From Rugalucina vietnamica (taxonomy: Eukaryota; Mollusca; Bivalvia; Lucinida; Lucinidae), in assembly GCA_964017185.1 (NCBI GenBank), contig OZ024876.1, positions 11,223,726 through 11,287,725 of the forward strand: a stretch of 64,000 nucleotides of DNA. The letters run 5' to 3'. The position numbers were made by a program, and so were the translations under genes. Under the pieces are notes generated by a model, which was not told the DNA's origin, did not search any database, and saw only the letters and a list, made by a program, of their open reading frames with translations. Numbering within the stretch: position 1 is the first letter of the stretch; each line of letters begins with the position of its first letter. Below are positions 35,836-47,191 of the stretch, piece after piece.

Positions 35836-36069
35836 TGAGCCGCGTCATGAGAAAACCAACATTTCGCCTATGCGAAAACAAAGGCGCAAGTTAGCTTCAC
35901 AGTGACTACAAAGCTGATCACACCTTTGTTTTCACTACACGGAAAGTATAATTCCTCTACTTTCTAAATCCAAAATTTTTCAGGCTCTAGCCATCTTCAG
36001 TGCTTGTACAGCTTGGATTGTGTCAGACCTATTCTGAAACCACATTGTTGATTTTCTCATGATGCGGCT
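35836..36069 (+). mobile_element. MITE family A copy
   Basis: Left end tgagccgcgtcatgagaaaa; weakly preserved centre. Confidence 0.85.
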
Positions 36070-36125
36070 GACATGGTATTGTGACAGGCTACTGTAGGCT
36101 ATTCCTATTGGTGCCAATAATAATA

Positions 36126-36364
36126 TGAGCCGCATCATGAGAAAACCAGATTTTTGCTTATGCGAAAACAAAGACGCAGATCAGCTGTGCAGTGACTGCA
36201 CAGCCGATCAGCGCCTTTGCTTTCGCCACTCGGATAATACAATTCCTCTCCTACTTAAAATCCAAAATTTCAAGAATCTAGCTTTTTTTCTGTGACTGTA
36301 CAGTGCGGTTGGAGTCGGACCTGGTCGTAAACCCCGAAGACCCGTTTTCTTGTGTCACGGCTCA
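36126..36364 (+). mobile_element. MITE family A copy
   Basis: Central palindrome of the gctgtgcag/ctgcacagc type. Between this copy and 36650 lies AT-rich sequence with a T/C-rich run near 36448-36480 and nothing else named. Confidence 0.85.
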
Positions 36365-36649
36365 TATGAAAAAGGTTGCGTTACAGATCCAACATTTATT
36401 TATTCTACTTTCAACCTCGTAATAAAATTCGAGGAGTACCTGTATTTTTTTCTTTTTTTCTTTTTATTTTCTTTTGCAGTATTACTTTGGAATTATATGG
36501 ATAATTTTAATGGACAGACAATCAGATAAATGGAGTAATTTGGAGATAATTAAGGTGATTTTTGTTAGTTCTTCATAAAAAGCTTTAAAAAAAAAAATAA
36601 ATTAGCCAAGTTAACCTTTTTATTATCATTAATTATCACCAACTACACA

Positions 36650-36927
36650 CATCAGGAAAACATGTCCGTGTGATGTATACCCCCTCAAACCCCACTTTTA
36701 TATAGCAAAACTGGGGTATGCAGGGGTATACCTATTTTTCTTATTTTTGCTCAGAACATTGATTGCGGGTATACGTTAGAACCGCCTCGCCGAGGCGATT
36801 CTAACGAGTACCCACAATCTATGTTTTGGAGCAAAAATAAAATATGTATACCCCTGCACACCCCAGTTTTACTATATAAAAGTGGGGTTTGAGGGGGTAT
36901 ACATTACATGGACATGTTTTCCTGATG
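36650..36927 (+). mobile_element. Palindromic TIR family C copy
   Basis: Nearly full length, upstream of the 26-bp repeat and the nested gene. Confidence 0.88.
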
Positions 36928-36944
36928 CATGTGAAATCATGGAA

Positions 36945-37315
36945 GACTGATATTAATCTATGGAAAATTAATGACTTAAAAATATTGAAAATAGATGTGA
37001 CATAAAAATATGAAAATATGGAAAATAGATGTGACGTAAAAATATTAAAAATAGATGTGACTTAAAAATATTGAAAATAGATGAAAATAGATGTGACTTG
37101 AAAATATGGAATTAATGACATAAAAATATTGAAAATTGATGAGACTTAAAAATATTGAAAATTGATGTGACTTAAAAATATTGAAAATAAATGTGACTTG
37201 AAAATATGGAATCAATGACATAAAAATATTGAAAATAGATGTGACTTAAAAATTGATGTGACTTAAAAATATTGAACACTTGTGTGACTTCAAAATATGG
37301 AAACCTGACATGACT
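36945..37315 (+). repeat. 26-bp degenerate tandem repeat abutting the nested gene start
   Basis: The consensus is roughly gatgtgacttaaaaatattg followed by aaaata, about 13 imperfect units with deletions. It ends about 25 nt before the ATG of the nested gene, so it occupies the place of the 5' UTR or core promoter. I see no TATA-box arrangement that stands out from the AT-rich background. Confidence 0.8.
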
Positions 37316-37338
37316 TAAGATTTAAAGATCTTCTCAAA

Positions 37339-38586
37339 ATGGCCACAGTGCTCATCATTTTTCTGTGGCAACTAACTGTTCCATTTATACAATCAAGTGA
37401 AGTTTCAGCAACTAGAGATGCTCTGCTGTCAGAATTGTTGCTGCTCCAACAAGACTATTGTGGAGAAGTGATTCTGTGTAATGATTCCAGACATGTAGAA
37501 CCCGATTACAGCGAGTTGATTCTGCCCTGTTGTGTGCCTTGCTCTTGTTTACCTTCATGCCAGGCATTAGACATCTGCTGTCCAAATTTCAACAATGCTT
37601 TGCTCAATGCCAGTGAAAGCAGAATCAAAAGCGGAATTCGAACTACATATCATTTCAATACTTATGAAGAACTGTTACACGAAGATAACAGCACAGACAG
37701 AATAAATGAGGTTCCCATAGAAAGGAACATCACCAAAGAAGGTGCTGATACTATGAAGGAAAGACTTGCATGTATAAGGCCACAAGTTCAACGACTACAA
37801 GAGACGTATCTTGATTCTCCAGCGTATCTAATGATAGGTGACTGCCCAGCCGAGCAGTCTGATACAGATCTAGATGAACAATGTAAGATAGGCTTTGATA
37901 ATGTCGGTCTCAAGAACATGTTGCCTGTGACATCTGCTGCAAGCAACATGACTTATGTGAATATACACTGTTTGAAGTGCAATGAAAACACAACCACTGA
38001 GATTCAGATAAGGTACTGGATGCCTCTGATAACAATTCAAAGTCGGCTATTTAATAACTACCAGTTCTTTACAAATCCTGATGATATTGTATCTTACCTA
38101 CTGAAACATAAGTTTTTCAATGGAATGAAAACAGGAAACATTCATTTTCTGCCCCCTAATCCCCAGCTTTTGCATCAATGTCAGCTCTATGATGTCATTT
38201 CCTGTAACAAGACAGGGCTCTGGGATATATACAACAAGACGACAGAACAAGTTTGCCTGTCAGGACACAGCCTGCCAGTGATCAGGCCCATTGAAGGTAA
38301 AAAGCTACTCTTCAGAAATGTTGCATGTCTTTACTGCAACCAACCAGATGACGTGTACGGAAAGTTAGCGATACTGAAACAGTCCATCTGTTCATCAGGA
38401 CCTGATACTATCTCTGGACCAGTTCCAAGGTTCAATATTACAATCTATGTTCCTGACCTGAACCCCAAAACGCTAGAACAGGAAGATAAAACCACTCCTC
38501 TCAGCAGCGAATACATAGACGCCACAACAGCACTGACACTGATAAAACAGACCAAAACATGTCCTGTTGGTGATATAGCCATTCTG
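37339..38586 (+). CDS. Nested gene, exon 1: secreted/anchored Cys-rich glycoprotein with SMB-like motif
   Basis: This exon encodes residues 1-416. Residues 1-20 (MATVLIIFLWQLTVPFIQSS) form a signal peptide, which supports this ATG. Residues 41-81 hold nine cysteines; CSCLPSCQALDICCPNF has the C-x-C-x3-C-x5-CC spacing of the second half of a somatomedin-B domain. Many N-glycosylation sequons follow (NDS, NAS, NST, NIT, NMT, NTT, NKT). The donor is CTG|gtaagt, phase 0. The layout resembles ectodomains of molluscan Methuselah-like or adhesion-type receptors, which is family memory, not a proven match. The gene lies antisense in the 40-kb IPO11 intron. In human, LRRC70 also lies in the IPO11 locus, but this protein has no leucine-rich repeats. 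Confidence 0.82.
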
Positions 38587-38607
38587 GTAAGTAGGTGTAG
38601 TAATATT

Positions 38608-38835
38608 TGAGCTCAGCAACACGAGAAAACATTCTTTGAGATTTCCGACCACGACAGACACAAACTGGCCTTTACAACCGCAGAAGCAAGCTAGAATCTT
38701 GAAATTTTCGGTGTACGTAGAGGAGGAATTTGTACTATCAAAGTAGTGAAAACAAAGGCGCTGATCAGCTTCGCAGTTACTGCAAAGCTGACCTGTGCCT
38801 TTGTTTTCGCTTAGGTTTTCTCAAGACAAGGCTCA
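38608..38835 (-). mobile_element. MITE family A copy in the nested gene intron
   Basis: Reversed, starting 21 nt after the splice donor of exon 1. Confidence 0.85.
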
Positions 38836-39002
38836 TTTTCTAAGATCACGGTTTTGCTTTCGGTTTTGCTTTCGGCCTTCAGCTACATATGAGCTGCATC
38901 GTGAGAAAAACCAGATTTTAACATACTGTAAACCAATTTATTAGCTAGAGGTTTATTTTTGCTCTATTTGCGAGGAACAAAAAATCGTGATAATAAAAAG
39001 GT

Positions 39003-39421
39003 TTGCCACGCTTGGATGGAAACAAAATTCCTTGACATTTCCCTGACAATTCCCTGACAGAATTTCAAATTTCCCTGACATCGACATCTTGTCGCGTGGT
39101 CTCTAATGACAATTTAATTAGACAATTCTTGAAACTTGGAAATTAAGTCAAGTTTACTACAACACACCTATCAGAACTTTCCAACATAAAATACACTTCA
39201 GGATACTATCTTATTTAAGACTGCCTCAAAAACACTGATGGGATGTAGACAAATTCACTATGTAATCTGACTTAAATCTGGTGTTTTCAAAATTCCCAGA
39301 GAATTCCCTGACATTTGCCAACAATTCCAAATTTCCCTGACAGTTTGCAAAATTCCCTGACAATTCCCTGACCTCGAAAAAAATTAAATTTCTCTGACTT
39401 TTCCCTGACGTGTGGCAACCC
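39003..39421. mobile_element. TIR element with TTCCCTGACA repeats
   Basis: Ends tttgccacgc / gtgtggcaa are inverted, and the interior is dominated by ttccctgaca and its variants, about ten copies. Confidence 0.65.
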
Positions 39422-39611
39422 TGATTATTAAATCGCCGTTAAAATGTTCTTGATAGCTGGGCAAGCTGTAAAGGTTGACTAACCCTCCAAAACGACCAGC
39501 AATAGAAAGGTTAAATGTCGGCCTATTAGAAAGATACACACATTTTATTACCTCAGCTTAAAGTTATTTTGAAAAATTAAGTGCATTGTGTGCTAATTAG
39601 AACATACCACA

Positions 39612-39847
39612 TGAGCCGCCTGATGAGAAAACCAACAATCTGCATAAGCGAAAACAAAGACGCAGATCAGCTTCGCGGTAACCGCAAAGCTGATCAGCAC
39701 CTTTGTTTTCGCTACATGGATAGTACACTTCCTCTTCATCTTAAATCCAAAATTTCAAGCTTCTAGCCTGCTTCTGTTACTGCACAGACCAGTTTATGTC
39801 GGACCTGTTCGGAAATAACATTGTTAATTTTCCCATGAGGCGGCTCA
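39612..39847 (+). mobile_element. MITE family A copy in the nested gene intron
   Basis: Ends about 30 nt before exon 2 of the nested gene; opposite in orientation to the copy at 38608. Confidence 0.88.
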
Positions 39848-39878
39848 TATAATATAGTATACTTTTTCTTGTTTACAG

Positions 39879-40862
39879 GGAACCTGTAGAAGAATCCTTT
39901 GTCCCCGGGGACATTATGATCAAGATGGCTACTGTGTACCACTGTACGACACTCTCTCAGGCATCAATCTTCATGTCAAGTTGGAGATCACCCCTAGTCA
40001 AAGTATTGCCCCTGCAGATAGACTGGACTTCGCCAAGATATTGACATCCATGGTGAATTCAACTCTAAATGAGACAACCAGTCTACAACACCATTCTTTG
40101 TCAGTCTGGTATCTACCACGGTCAGACGCAAACCCAGAAGAGTTCTATTTGCTAAGCATCTACATGTCAGGTCGTGGCGGCATTAGTACCTTTGACCAGT
40201 CAATAAAAGAAATCAAGGACTTTTACATTGCCATGAAAAGTAAGTCAAAACTTATGCATAAGACTGGGTCTGAGGTAAAACTTCAAATTAAATTTGGCAA
40301 CCGTGTGGACTTTATAGGAGACAAACCTATATGTTACATACTAGGCGGTGTTTCACTCACACACTTGTATACCTCTGGCAGCACTATACATGAGGCAGAG
40401 CCAGGGATGATCATATCCGAGGCCAACTGGTGTTACAGAACAGTTATAACCCGACGTGTCGACACTGAGTTTGTCACCAAAAATGTTCTAACTATCAAAG
40501 GAACCAGCATCCAACTTTACTTTGACCAGTTTGAAAGAAATAAGTTGGACTATTATGTCTGCTTGGAGTTACTTCATGAGGGTACTGAAAAACTGACAAC
40601 AGAACTAAAGACTGTACGCCGTACCGTCGCAAAAGGACCTGCTGGAGCTGACGACACTACAGACAACACACCCTGGTATAGCAACCAATTATTCATCATA
40701 GCCATTTGTATTGTTGCAATGGGTATACTAACTTTTATCTTTTGTAAAATCAAGGCAAAACGTTTTAACAAAGATCTGAACCGTTTCCAGGACACCGAAA
40801 ACCCAGAGGCTATGAACAAAAGGGAGAGTACTGAGCTTCATCAGGTTGAAACACCAATGTAA
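39879..40862 (+). CDS. Nested gene, exon 2: membrane-proximal ectodomain, single TM, short tail
   Basis: The acceptor is ttgtttacag|GGA, phase 0, giving 327 residues (417-743) and a TAA stop. It opens with GTCRRILCPRGHYDQDGYCV, a Cys-rich motif typical of stalks in molluscan receptor-like proteins. A hydrophobic segment LFIIAICIVAMGILTFIFC (about 684-705) is the only transmembrane helix, followed by a basic stop-transfer KIKAKRF and a tail of about 38 residues. A seven-helix domain, expected if this were an adhesion GPCR, is absent. No AATAAA is visible just after the stop before the next MITE at 40938. Alternatives: a decoy or single-pass receptor, or a GPCR gene truncated by a premature terminal exon. 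Confidence 0.82.
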   Translation, partial: GTCRRILCPRGHYDQDGYCVPLYDTLSGINLHVKLEITPSQSIAPADRLDFAKILTSMVNSTLNETTSLQHHSLSVWYLPRSDANPEEFYLLSIYMSGRGGISTFDQSIKEIKDFYIAMKSKSKLMHKTGSEVKLQIKFGNRVDFIGDKPICYILGGVSLTHLYTSGSTIHEAEPGMIISEANWCYRTVITRRVDTEFVTKNVLTIKGTSIQLYFDQFERNKLDYYVCLELLHEGTEKLTTELKTVRRTVAKGPAGADDTTDNTPWYSNQLFIIAICIVAMGILTFIFCKIKAKRFNKDLNRFQDTENPEAMNKRESTELHQVETPM

Positions 40863-40937
40863 TTTTGACATTGTGACTATGGTATAATTTGAAAGCCTGT
40901 TTGGACAAGCACCTTATATGTTTTGTTTTTTTTTAAA

Positions 40938-41173
40938 TGAGCCGTGACGTGAGATAACTGGTCTTTGGGGTTTCCAACCAGGTCTGACACAAACCAATCT
41001 GTACACTCACAGAAACTAGCAACTAGAAACTTGTCTAGAAACTTGAAATTTCGAATTTAAAAAGTAGAGGAACAGTACTACCAATGTGGCAAAAACAAAG
41101 GTGCTGATCAGCTGTGCATTAATGCCTTTGTTTTCATATAGGCAAAACTCCTGTTTTCTCATGTTGCGGCTCA
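40938..41173 (-). mobile_element. MITE family A copy
   Basis: Begins about 75 nt after the stop of the nested gene, so the 3' UTR or polyadenylation site probably involves this copy. Confidence 0.85.
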
Positions 41174-41255
41174 AATCTGCTTGAAATTCCTGTTGATGCT
41201 AACTTCATATACATGTACATTTTTTCTTGTGATACAGCTAATTTTAAGTTCCAAA

Positions 41256-41497
41256 TGAGCCTCTGCATAAAAAAAAAAACACAAAAATATGCCTGGGTGA
41301 ATACAAAGGTGCAGATCAGCTGTGCAATAACAGCACAGCTGATCAGCGGCTTTGTTTTCGCTACACAGATAATACAATTCCTCTTCTACATAAATCTGAA
41401 ATTTGAAGCTTCTAGCCTGCTTCTGCGACTGTACCGGCTGGTTTGAATCCGACCTGGTCGGAAACCAAGATTGTTGGTTTTCTCATGCGATGGTTGA
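41256..41497 (+). mobile_element. MITE family A copy
   Basis: Contains an a11 run just inside the left end. Confidence 0.8.
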
Positions 41498-41632
41498 AAT
41501 AACAATCTCCTACCTCTGCTGTTCAAGTGCCAGTTCGGCTGGATTGGTCAGTAGAATGTCAAGCCTAGTGTTAATGAGTTTGCAGTGATTTGTACCTGAC
41601 TGAGACTTATTGTTTCCCTTTTTGAGCCACCC

Positions 41633-41831
41633 CATGGGAAAACCAACAATCTGCATAGGCGAAAACAAAGGCACAGATCAGCGCCATTGTTTTCGCTACT
41701 CAGATAGTACTATTCCTCTTCTACTTAAATCTGAAATTTCAAGCTTCATGCTCTTTTCTGTGCTTGTACAGGTCGGTTTGTGTCGGACCTGTTCGGAAAC
41801 CACATTGTTGGTTTTCCCACGAGGCGGCTCA
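41633..41831 (+). mobile_element. MITE family A copy, centre deleted
   Basis: The palindrome is reduced to cagatcagcgcc. Confidence 0.83.
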
Positions 41832-41840
41832 TTTATCATT

Positions 41841-42072
41841 TGAGCCACTGCATAATTAAGAACAACAACAACATGCATAGGCAAAAACAAAAGGTGCAGA
41901 TCAGCTGTGCAGTAACTGCACAGCAGCTGATCCGCGTCTTTGTTTCCGCTACACGGTCTTCTTCTAAAATCCTTAATTTCAAGCTTCTAGCATGCTTCTG
42001 AGACTGTACAGCCTGGTTTTTGTCGAACCTGATCAGAAACCGAAATTGTTGCTTTTCTCATGCAAAGGCTCA
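41841..42072 (+). mobile_element. MITE family A copy
   Basis: Lies 10 bp from the preceding copy, head to tail. Confidence 0.8.
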
Positions 42073-42124
42073 TTTATTGGTGAAATGTGGGGCTTCTACT
42101 ACTAGATAACTGAACAGTTGATTA

Positions 42125-42444
42125 GCGCCTTCTTTTTGATCGGGGCCTAACGAAATAGATGGGCTGCTTGTGTCTCCAGGCTAAGCTTCTACGCTACCAA
42201 CTGCCCATCTGATTACTGGTTAACCACTCAGGTTTGAGCCTGCCCAGGAAAAGTGGTTCACGTCAAACCAGCCATACATATAAGCCTTGTTGGTTTAGTT
42301 GGGTGGTTATATTTGAAGCACTTGTTGGATGACATGGCGTCCTCATTTTGGGTAAGAGTCCCATAAAATGGAGGCAACGTCCTGACATGACCGTAGCTGT
42401 TGACTGGGACGTAAAGCATCAATTCAAACAAACAAACAAACTTT
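42125..42444 (+). mobile_element. SINE-like element with (caaa)n tail
   Basis: A B-box-like ggtttgagcctgccc near 42230, a body ending gactgggacgtaaagcatc and a tail of caaacaaacaaac. A clear A box is not visible. Confidence 0.55.
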
Positions 42445-42570
42445 TTGATAACTATTTTATTTTATTGTTCATCTTTTTCTAAGACCAAATTTTCAAGTCT
42501 AGCAATTGTACAGCCCAGTTTGTGTCTGACCAGTCCCCAAGATATAAAAAGTTTTTTTCATTCTCAACTC

Positions 42571-42802
42571 AATTAACTCATTTAAGCCTGGCGTCCCTTT
42601 TATGGGACATAGGCAAGCAGAATAGCCCCAGATGTGACGCCGCAGAACGCGGCGTCCCATCTGGGGCTATTCTGTTTGCTTGGTGGAATTTTATCGAAAA
42701 ACTGAATAAAATTTAAAAATCACTCCTGACGCCCCTAAAAATGAAAGTGGACCCACCCAAATGGTAATGATGGGAAAATCCATTCGTCAAATATGGGTTA
42801 AG
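42571..42802. mobile_element. MITE family J, copy 2
   Basis: The hairpin ccccagatgtgacgccgc / gcggcgtcccatctgggg is perfectly kept. About 90 percent similar by eye to 6572-6803. Confidence 0.8.
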
Positions 42803-43578
42803 CATGCTATCTAAATTGCCCAATAATTCTGAGATAACAAAATATGTTCATGGAACTTAAAAGTTATCAGGCATTACTATGGGGCTAATGACAGTAAGTT
42901 TACTTTGTATAAATAAGCATCTGTATTTTGTCACGGAATAAAGACTTCACAAACATCAATTACATTTCAGTCTATATCCTTTTCACAACCAGAGCGTTTT
43001 TATGCGTAATTGCTGCCAGACACTTTTTGAACGACCCTCAGGACATTGTTACAGCTAGCGCTAGCATGTGCGATCTTTTCATGTTTCGATTGCCCTGTAC
43101 GTAGGCTTTACCCGATATAAAGCGTAATTGCACAGTGCATCAAACAAGCGAGTTAGAGGCCCAGAAAATTAGGGAAAAAAAAACGTGAATTTTCTGTGTT
43201 AAAAAGGTTGAGTTTACCCTGTTTCTTTTGAATCGCAACCACACTCAAACCAAACAAGTGCGACCAACTGCCAGGGCTAAAAAGACACAAGAAGAGAGAG
43301 AAGAAAGAGAGATAGAAACAGAGGAGAAAGGAGAAAATTGTGAATCAAATCGAAAAAAAAAAATCCATGTGCATTGATTTTTCCACAGTGAACCCTGTGC
43401 TGTTACTTTTCAGCAGTCAAACCAAAACAGCTTACACTATGTTAAGGAACGGTCTTTCTGCTTTCTAAATTCAATCCCAGCATTAGTCTTGCTTCTGAGA
43501 CTCAAAGAAATGATTTTATGGACAATTAACCAACCCCAACCCCTTTTTATGTGCATTTTGTGGTCCTAAGGATATAAC
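42803..43578. other. Intronic sequence, nothing recognised
   Basis: Comparatively free of repeats, with an a/g-rich stretch at about 43285-43340. No splice-bounded coding segment found. Confidence 0.45.
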
Positions 43579-44460
43579 TAGAAAATGTGTTTATGAAACA
43601 CTATGCCCCCAACTGGTAAGCCACTTTCAAGATGTAAAAATGTCCCAAAAATGACTAAGTTCAAATTGTAAAAAAGTGACAAAAATTAATCTGAGGAGTA
43701 TATCCCAACCACATGCATATCTTCAAAGCATGGTCACAATGTCTACAAAGTTTCAAAAGTATCGGTATTAAATTGTAGGAGGAATTGCACACACAAGCTA
43801 CCCTCTATCAATCCACTAAAATGCCCGAAAAAATGACTATGTTCAAACTATGAAAAAATGACAAAAAATAATCCAAGGATTATATCCAAACCACATGCAT
43901 ATCTTCAGACCATGCCCATAATACATGTAAAGTTTTAAATGAATTGGCATGAAACTGTAGGAGGAGTTGCGCACACAAGGTACCCACTGCACAATGCCCG
44001 AAAAATGGCTAAGTTCAATTTGCCAAAAAAGTGACAAAAATTAATCTGAGGATTATATCCAAACCACATGCATATCTTCAAAGCATGGTCACAACATCTG
44101 TAAAGTTTCAAGAGAATCGGAATAAAACTGTAGGAGGAGTTGCGCACACAAGGTATCCACTATCTATTCACTTTATCAAGAATCAAAAAGGGAAATAACT
44201 TTCACAGAATTGGCCCCTAGCCCCTTGAATCTACCTGAAAGAAAAAATATGGGTCCTTTTAATTTTCATATACAAACTACAAACCAAATTTCAAGATCCT
44301 AGCTCTAACGGTTCCTGACCGAGTGCTCACACATGCTCACGCATCACAGACTGACTGACTGACTGCACGCACTCACTCACTGCACTGCACGGACAGACCC
44401 AAACCAATATGCCCCCTCAACTTCTTCGAAGTTTTCAACTTCTTCGAAGTTGGGGGCTTA
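43579..44460 (+). mobile_element. Element family G, tandem units of about 180 bp
   Basis: Starts actagaaaatgtgtttatga and ends in cccctcaacttcttcgaagt / tgggggc. Units share atatcc.aaccacatgcata, tcttca and aggaggagttgcgcacacaa. A gactgactgactg tract precedes the end. Confidence 0.8.
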
Positions 44461-44506
44461 AAAACCGAAAACAGACAGATTGACAAGAACTCCTGTGCTT
44501 TTCCTA

Positions 44507-44675
44507 TGAGCCGCATCACGAGAAAACCGGTCTTTGGGGTTTCCGACCAGGTCTGACACAAATCGGCCTGTACAGTCACAGAAGCAGGCTAGAGGCTTGA
44601 ACTTTTGGCTACAAGTAGAAGAGGAATTGTACTATCTGTGTAGCGAAAACAAAGGCACTGATCAGCTGTGCAGGA
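44507..44675 (-). mobile_element. MITE family A, truncated copy
   Basis: Breaks off after gatcagctgtgcag; 44676-44832 shows nothing further. Confidence 0.75.
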
Positions 44676-44832
44676 TATATACCTTCCTTGCCTTTTAGTT
44701 CACAGTTGCACAATACACAAATAAATGCACAACAAGAAATAAAATGATTTTATGAGGTTTTTATACACAGACAACTCTATACCGTTCCATATTTTTTATA
44801 TTTATATTTCCCGCTCAAGTCCTGTAGGTATT

Positions 44833-45097
44833 TGAGCTGCCTCATAGGAAAACCAACAATCTGCATAGGTGAAAACAAAGACGCAGATCAGCTTCGCGGT
44901 AACCGCGAAGGTGATCAGCGCCTTTGTTTTCGCGCGAAGCTGATCTGCGTCTTTGTTTTCGCTACTCGGATAGTACAATTCCTCTTCTACTTAAATCCGA
45001 AATTTCAAGCTTCTAGCTCTTTTCTGTGCTTGTATAGGTCGGTTTGTGTCGGACCTGTTCGGAAACCACATTGTTGGTTTTCCCACGAGGTGGCTCA
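44833..45097 (+). mobile_element. MITE family A copy with a duplicated centre
   Basis: The block gcgaag.tgatc.gcgcctttg is present twice (44898-44966), lengthening the copy. Confidence 0.85.
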
Positions 45098-45194
45098 TTT
45101 GTAAATACATGTACAAGCAAACTAACCTTGGTAATGTTAATGAATCATGCAGGTACAGGATAAGGCAATTTGATCACTCGGGTGCAGTTATGGC

Positions 45195-45473
45195 CATCAT
45201 GAAAACATGTCAGTGTAATGTATACCCCCTTGAACCCCACTTTTATATAGCAAAACTGGGGTATGCAGGGGTATACCTATTTTTCTTATTTTTGCTCCAA
45301 AACATAGATTGTGGGTACTCGTTAGAACCACCTCGGCGAGGCGGTTCTAACATGTACCCAAAATCTATGTTTTGAGCAAAAAAAAGAAAAATATTGAGAA
45401 TTTTCAGCTGAAAATTTCCAATTTTTAAAGCACAAAAAAACTCTGTATATTGAATGGGCATGTTTTCGTAATG
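45195..45473 (+). mobile_element. Palindromic TIR family C copy
   Basis: Full length with hairpin gaaccacctcggcgaggcgg. Confidence 0.88.
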
Positions 45474-45646
45474 GCTAATTGAAGATTTTCTACAGAAACA
45501 CAAGTAGTATCAAACCTGTGGTCGATTTCTGACCAGGTCCAACTCAAACTTGCATGTGTCGATCACAGAAAACTAGCAACTTGAACTTCTGATTTAAGAA
45601 GAAGAGCGATTGTACAAATCCATGAAGGGCAATAAAAGATGCTGAT

Positions 45647-45812
45647 CAGGGGTTGGTATCTCAAAGCCAACCTTAGCATCGTCTTATCTTACGGAGTGGC
45701 AACTTTCATTTCAAAAAGTTGCAATAGCTTTGAGTAACTGGAATAGCAAGGGCATAAATTTTAAGGTGGTCATCTTAAGACCATCGTAAGTATGTCAAGC
45801 TACTAACCCTTG
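45647..45812. mobile_element. Element family N, short copy
   Basis: Ends aggggttggta / ctactaaccct. A longer relative with atggtcttaac and gtaagttgatcttaag motifs lies at about 61997-62303. Before it, 45500-45640 is a decayed MITE A. Confidence 0.5.
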
Positions 45813-45859
45813 CTCTGTAATTACTGCACCAGTTTTATCTGCATTTTCGTTTATGCATA

Positions 45860-46100
45860 TGAGCTGCGATGCGAGAAAACTGGTCTTCGGGGTTTCCGAC
45901 CAGGTCTGACACAAACTGACCTGTACAACCACATAAGCAGGCTAGAAGCTTGAAATTTCTGATTTAAGAAGAAGAGAGATTGTACTATCAGTGTAGCGAA
46001 AACAAAGGCGCTGATCAGCTTCACAGTTACTGCGAAGCTGATCTGCACCTTTGTTTTCGCATACGAAAAAAAAAATCTGGTTTTCTCACAATGCGGCTCA
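45860..46100 (-). mobile_element. MITE family A copy
   Basis: Intact central palindrome; an a9 run near the right end. Confidence 0.85.
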
Positions 46101-46191
46101 TATATAAAGCAGGCTTTTCCAAGAAGTGTCTCATACAAATAAGGCTTGTGCTGTCTGAAACTTTCATAGCCAGAAAAATTCTAGAACTAAA

Positions 46192-46435
46192 TGAGCCATG
46201 AGGCAAGAAAAAAAAACAGTCTTTGGCGTTTCCGACCAGGTCTGACAAAAACCGGCCTTTACAATCACAGAAGACGGCTAGAAGCTTGAAATTCATCATT
46301 TAAAAAGAACTAGAATTAGATATTCTATCAGTGTAACGAAAACAAAGGCGCAGATAAACTATGTAGTTTCTGCACAGCTGATCTGCCCTATTGTTTTTGC
46401 AAAGGCAAAAATCCAGTTGTCTCTTGAAGCGGCTC
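46192..46435 (-). mobile_element. MITE family A copy
   Basis: Diverged copy with an a8 run near the left end. Confidence 0.8.
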
Positions 46436-47189
46436 ATATATTGTTGTAAAGCCATGATTAAAAAATAAATAATAATAATATGATAATTATTGTATCAAAT
46501 AGCTATAATTATATCTAGAAAATAGTCTTAATTATCTGTTGCTAGGTAACTTTCTTACAGTAGTTTTATTTATGGGTAGATTTTTTAAACCTGACCCATT
46601 GTTGCCTTTTTCTGTCTAGGATGTAGCAAATTACAACCCACGGTTTACATTGAATCATTAGTTGAAAGTAAAAAATCAACAAGAACGACAAAGAAAGGGA
46701 AGACAGTGTTAAATTAGACCTCGTTCAACACATATGACTTGAAAACTGACTATTCAAATGCAAAGTTTGTGTAGAGTTGTTTATATATGCGAAAGCATGT
46801 GACTTTGCTGTTAAGAAAAAAACCACGGCGTTGGCCATGTGTGGCCCCGCCACGCCGTATCGGGACCTTATGCGCACGTGACATTGTTGTTGTCAGGACT
46901 CTTGCCGTGGAATACATGCGGAATACCTTGCTTTCTTCGAAACAAATGTACATCTGTAATCCCATAATTCATAGGGGGAAAATTATAATGTTAGGTCACA
47001 TGATTGTAACGTCACTGTAACTTAAGGTCACATGACTGCATATGATGTCAAATGTGAAATGAAAGAATGATGTCAAACATCATGAAAATGACGTAGAACG
47101 TCACAAGCTTAAAAAGTCATATGTCACACTCCAATCAGCAAATTTCAACAATGAAATCACTAGTTCAACTGGTTCAGCTGGGTAATAAT
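46436..47189. other. Intronic sequence with a GC-rich patch
   Basis: At 46820-46885 there is a CpG-rich patch (acggcgttggccatgtgtgg ... gcgcacgtgac) unlike its surroundings. Further on, 46990-47110 has many cacatga and tgatgtca motifs. No exon is recognised. Confidence 0.4.
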
Positions 47190-47191
47190 TA

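Larger units (their letters stand above)
38587..39878 (+). other. Intron of the nested gene, filled with repeats
   Basis: A GT-AG intron of 1292 nt. It holds a reversed 240-bp MITE (38608-38835), a MITE end fragment (38890-38922), a TIR element rich in TTCCCTGACA motifs (39003-39421) and a forward 240-bp MITE (39612-39847). The first MITE begins 21 nt after the donor and the last ends about 30 nt before the exon. Confidence 0.8.

Noticed and set aside
41213-41446. Recurring short peptides of the type QISCAVTAQLISGFVFAT as a gene family
   Set aside because: They are one frame of MITE family A and appear wherever that MITE occurs, on either strand, without starts or conserved length.
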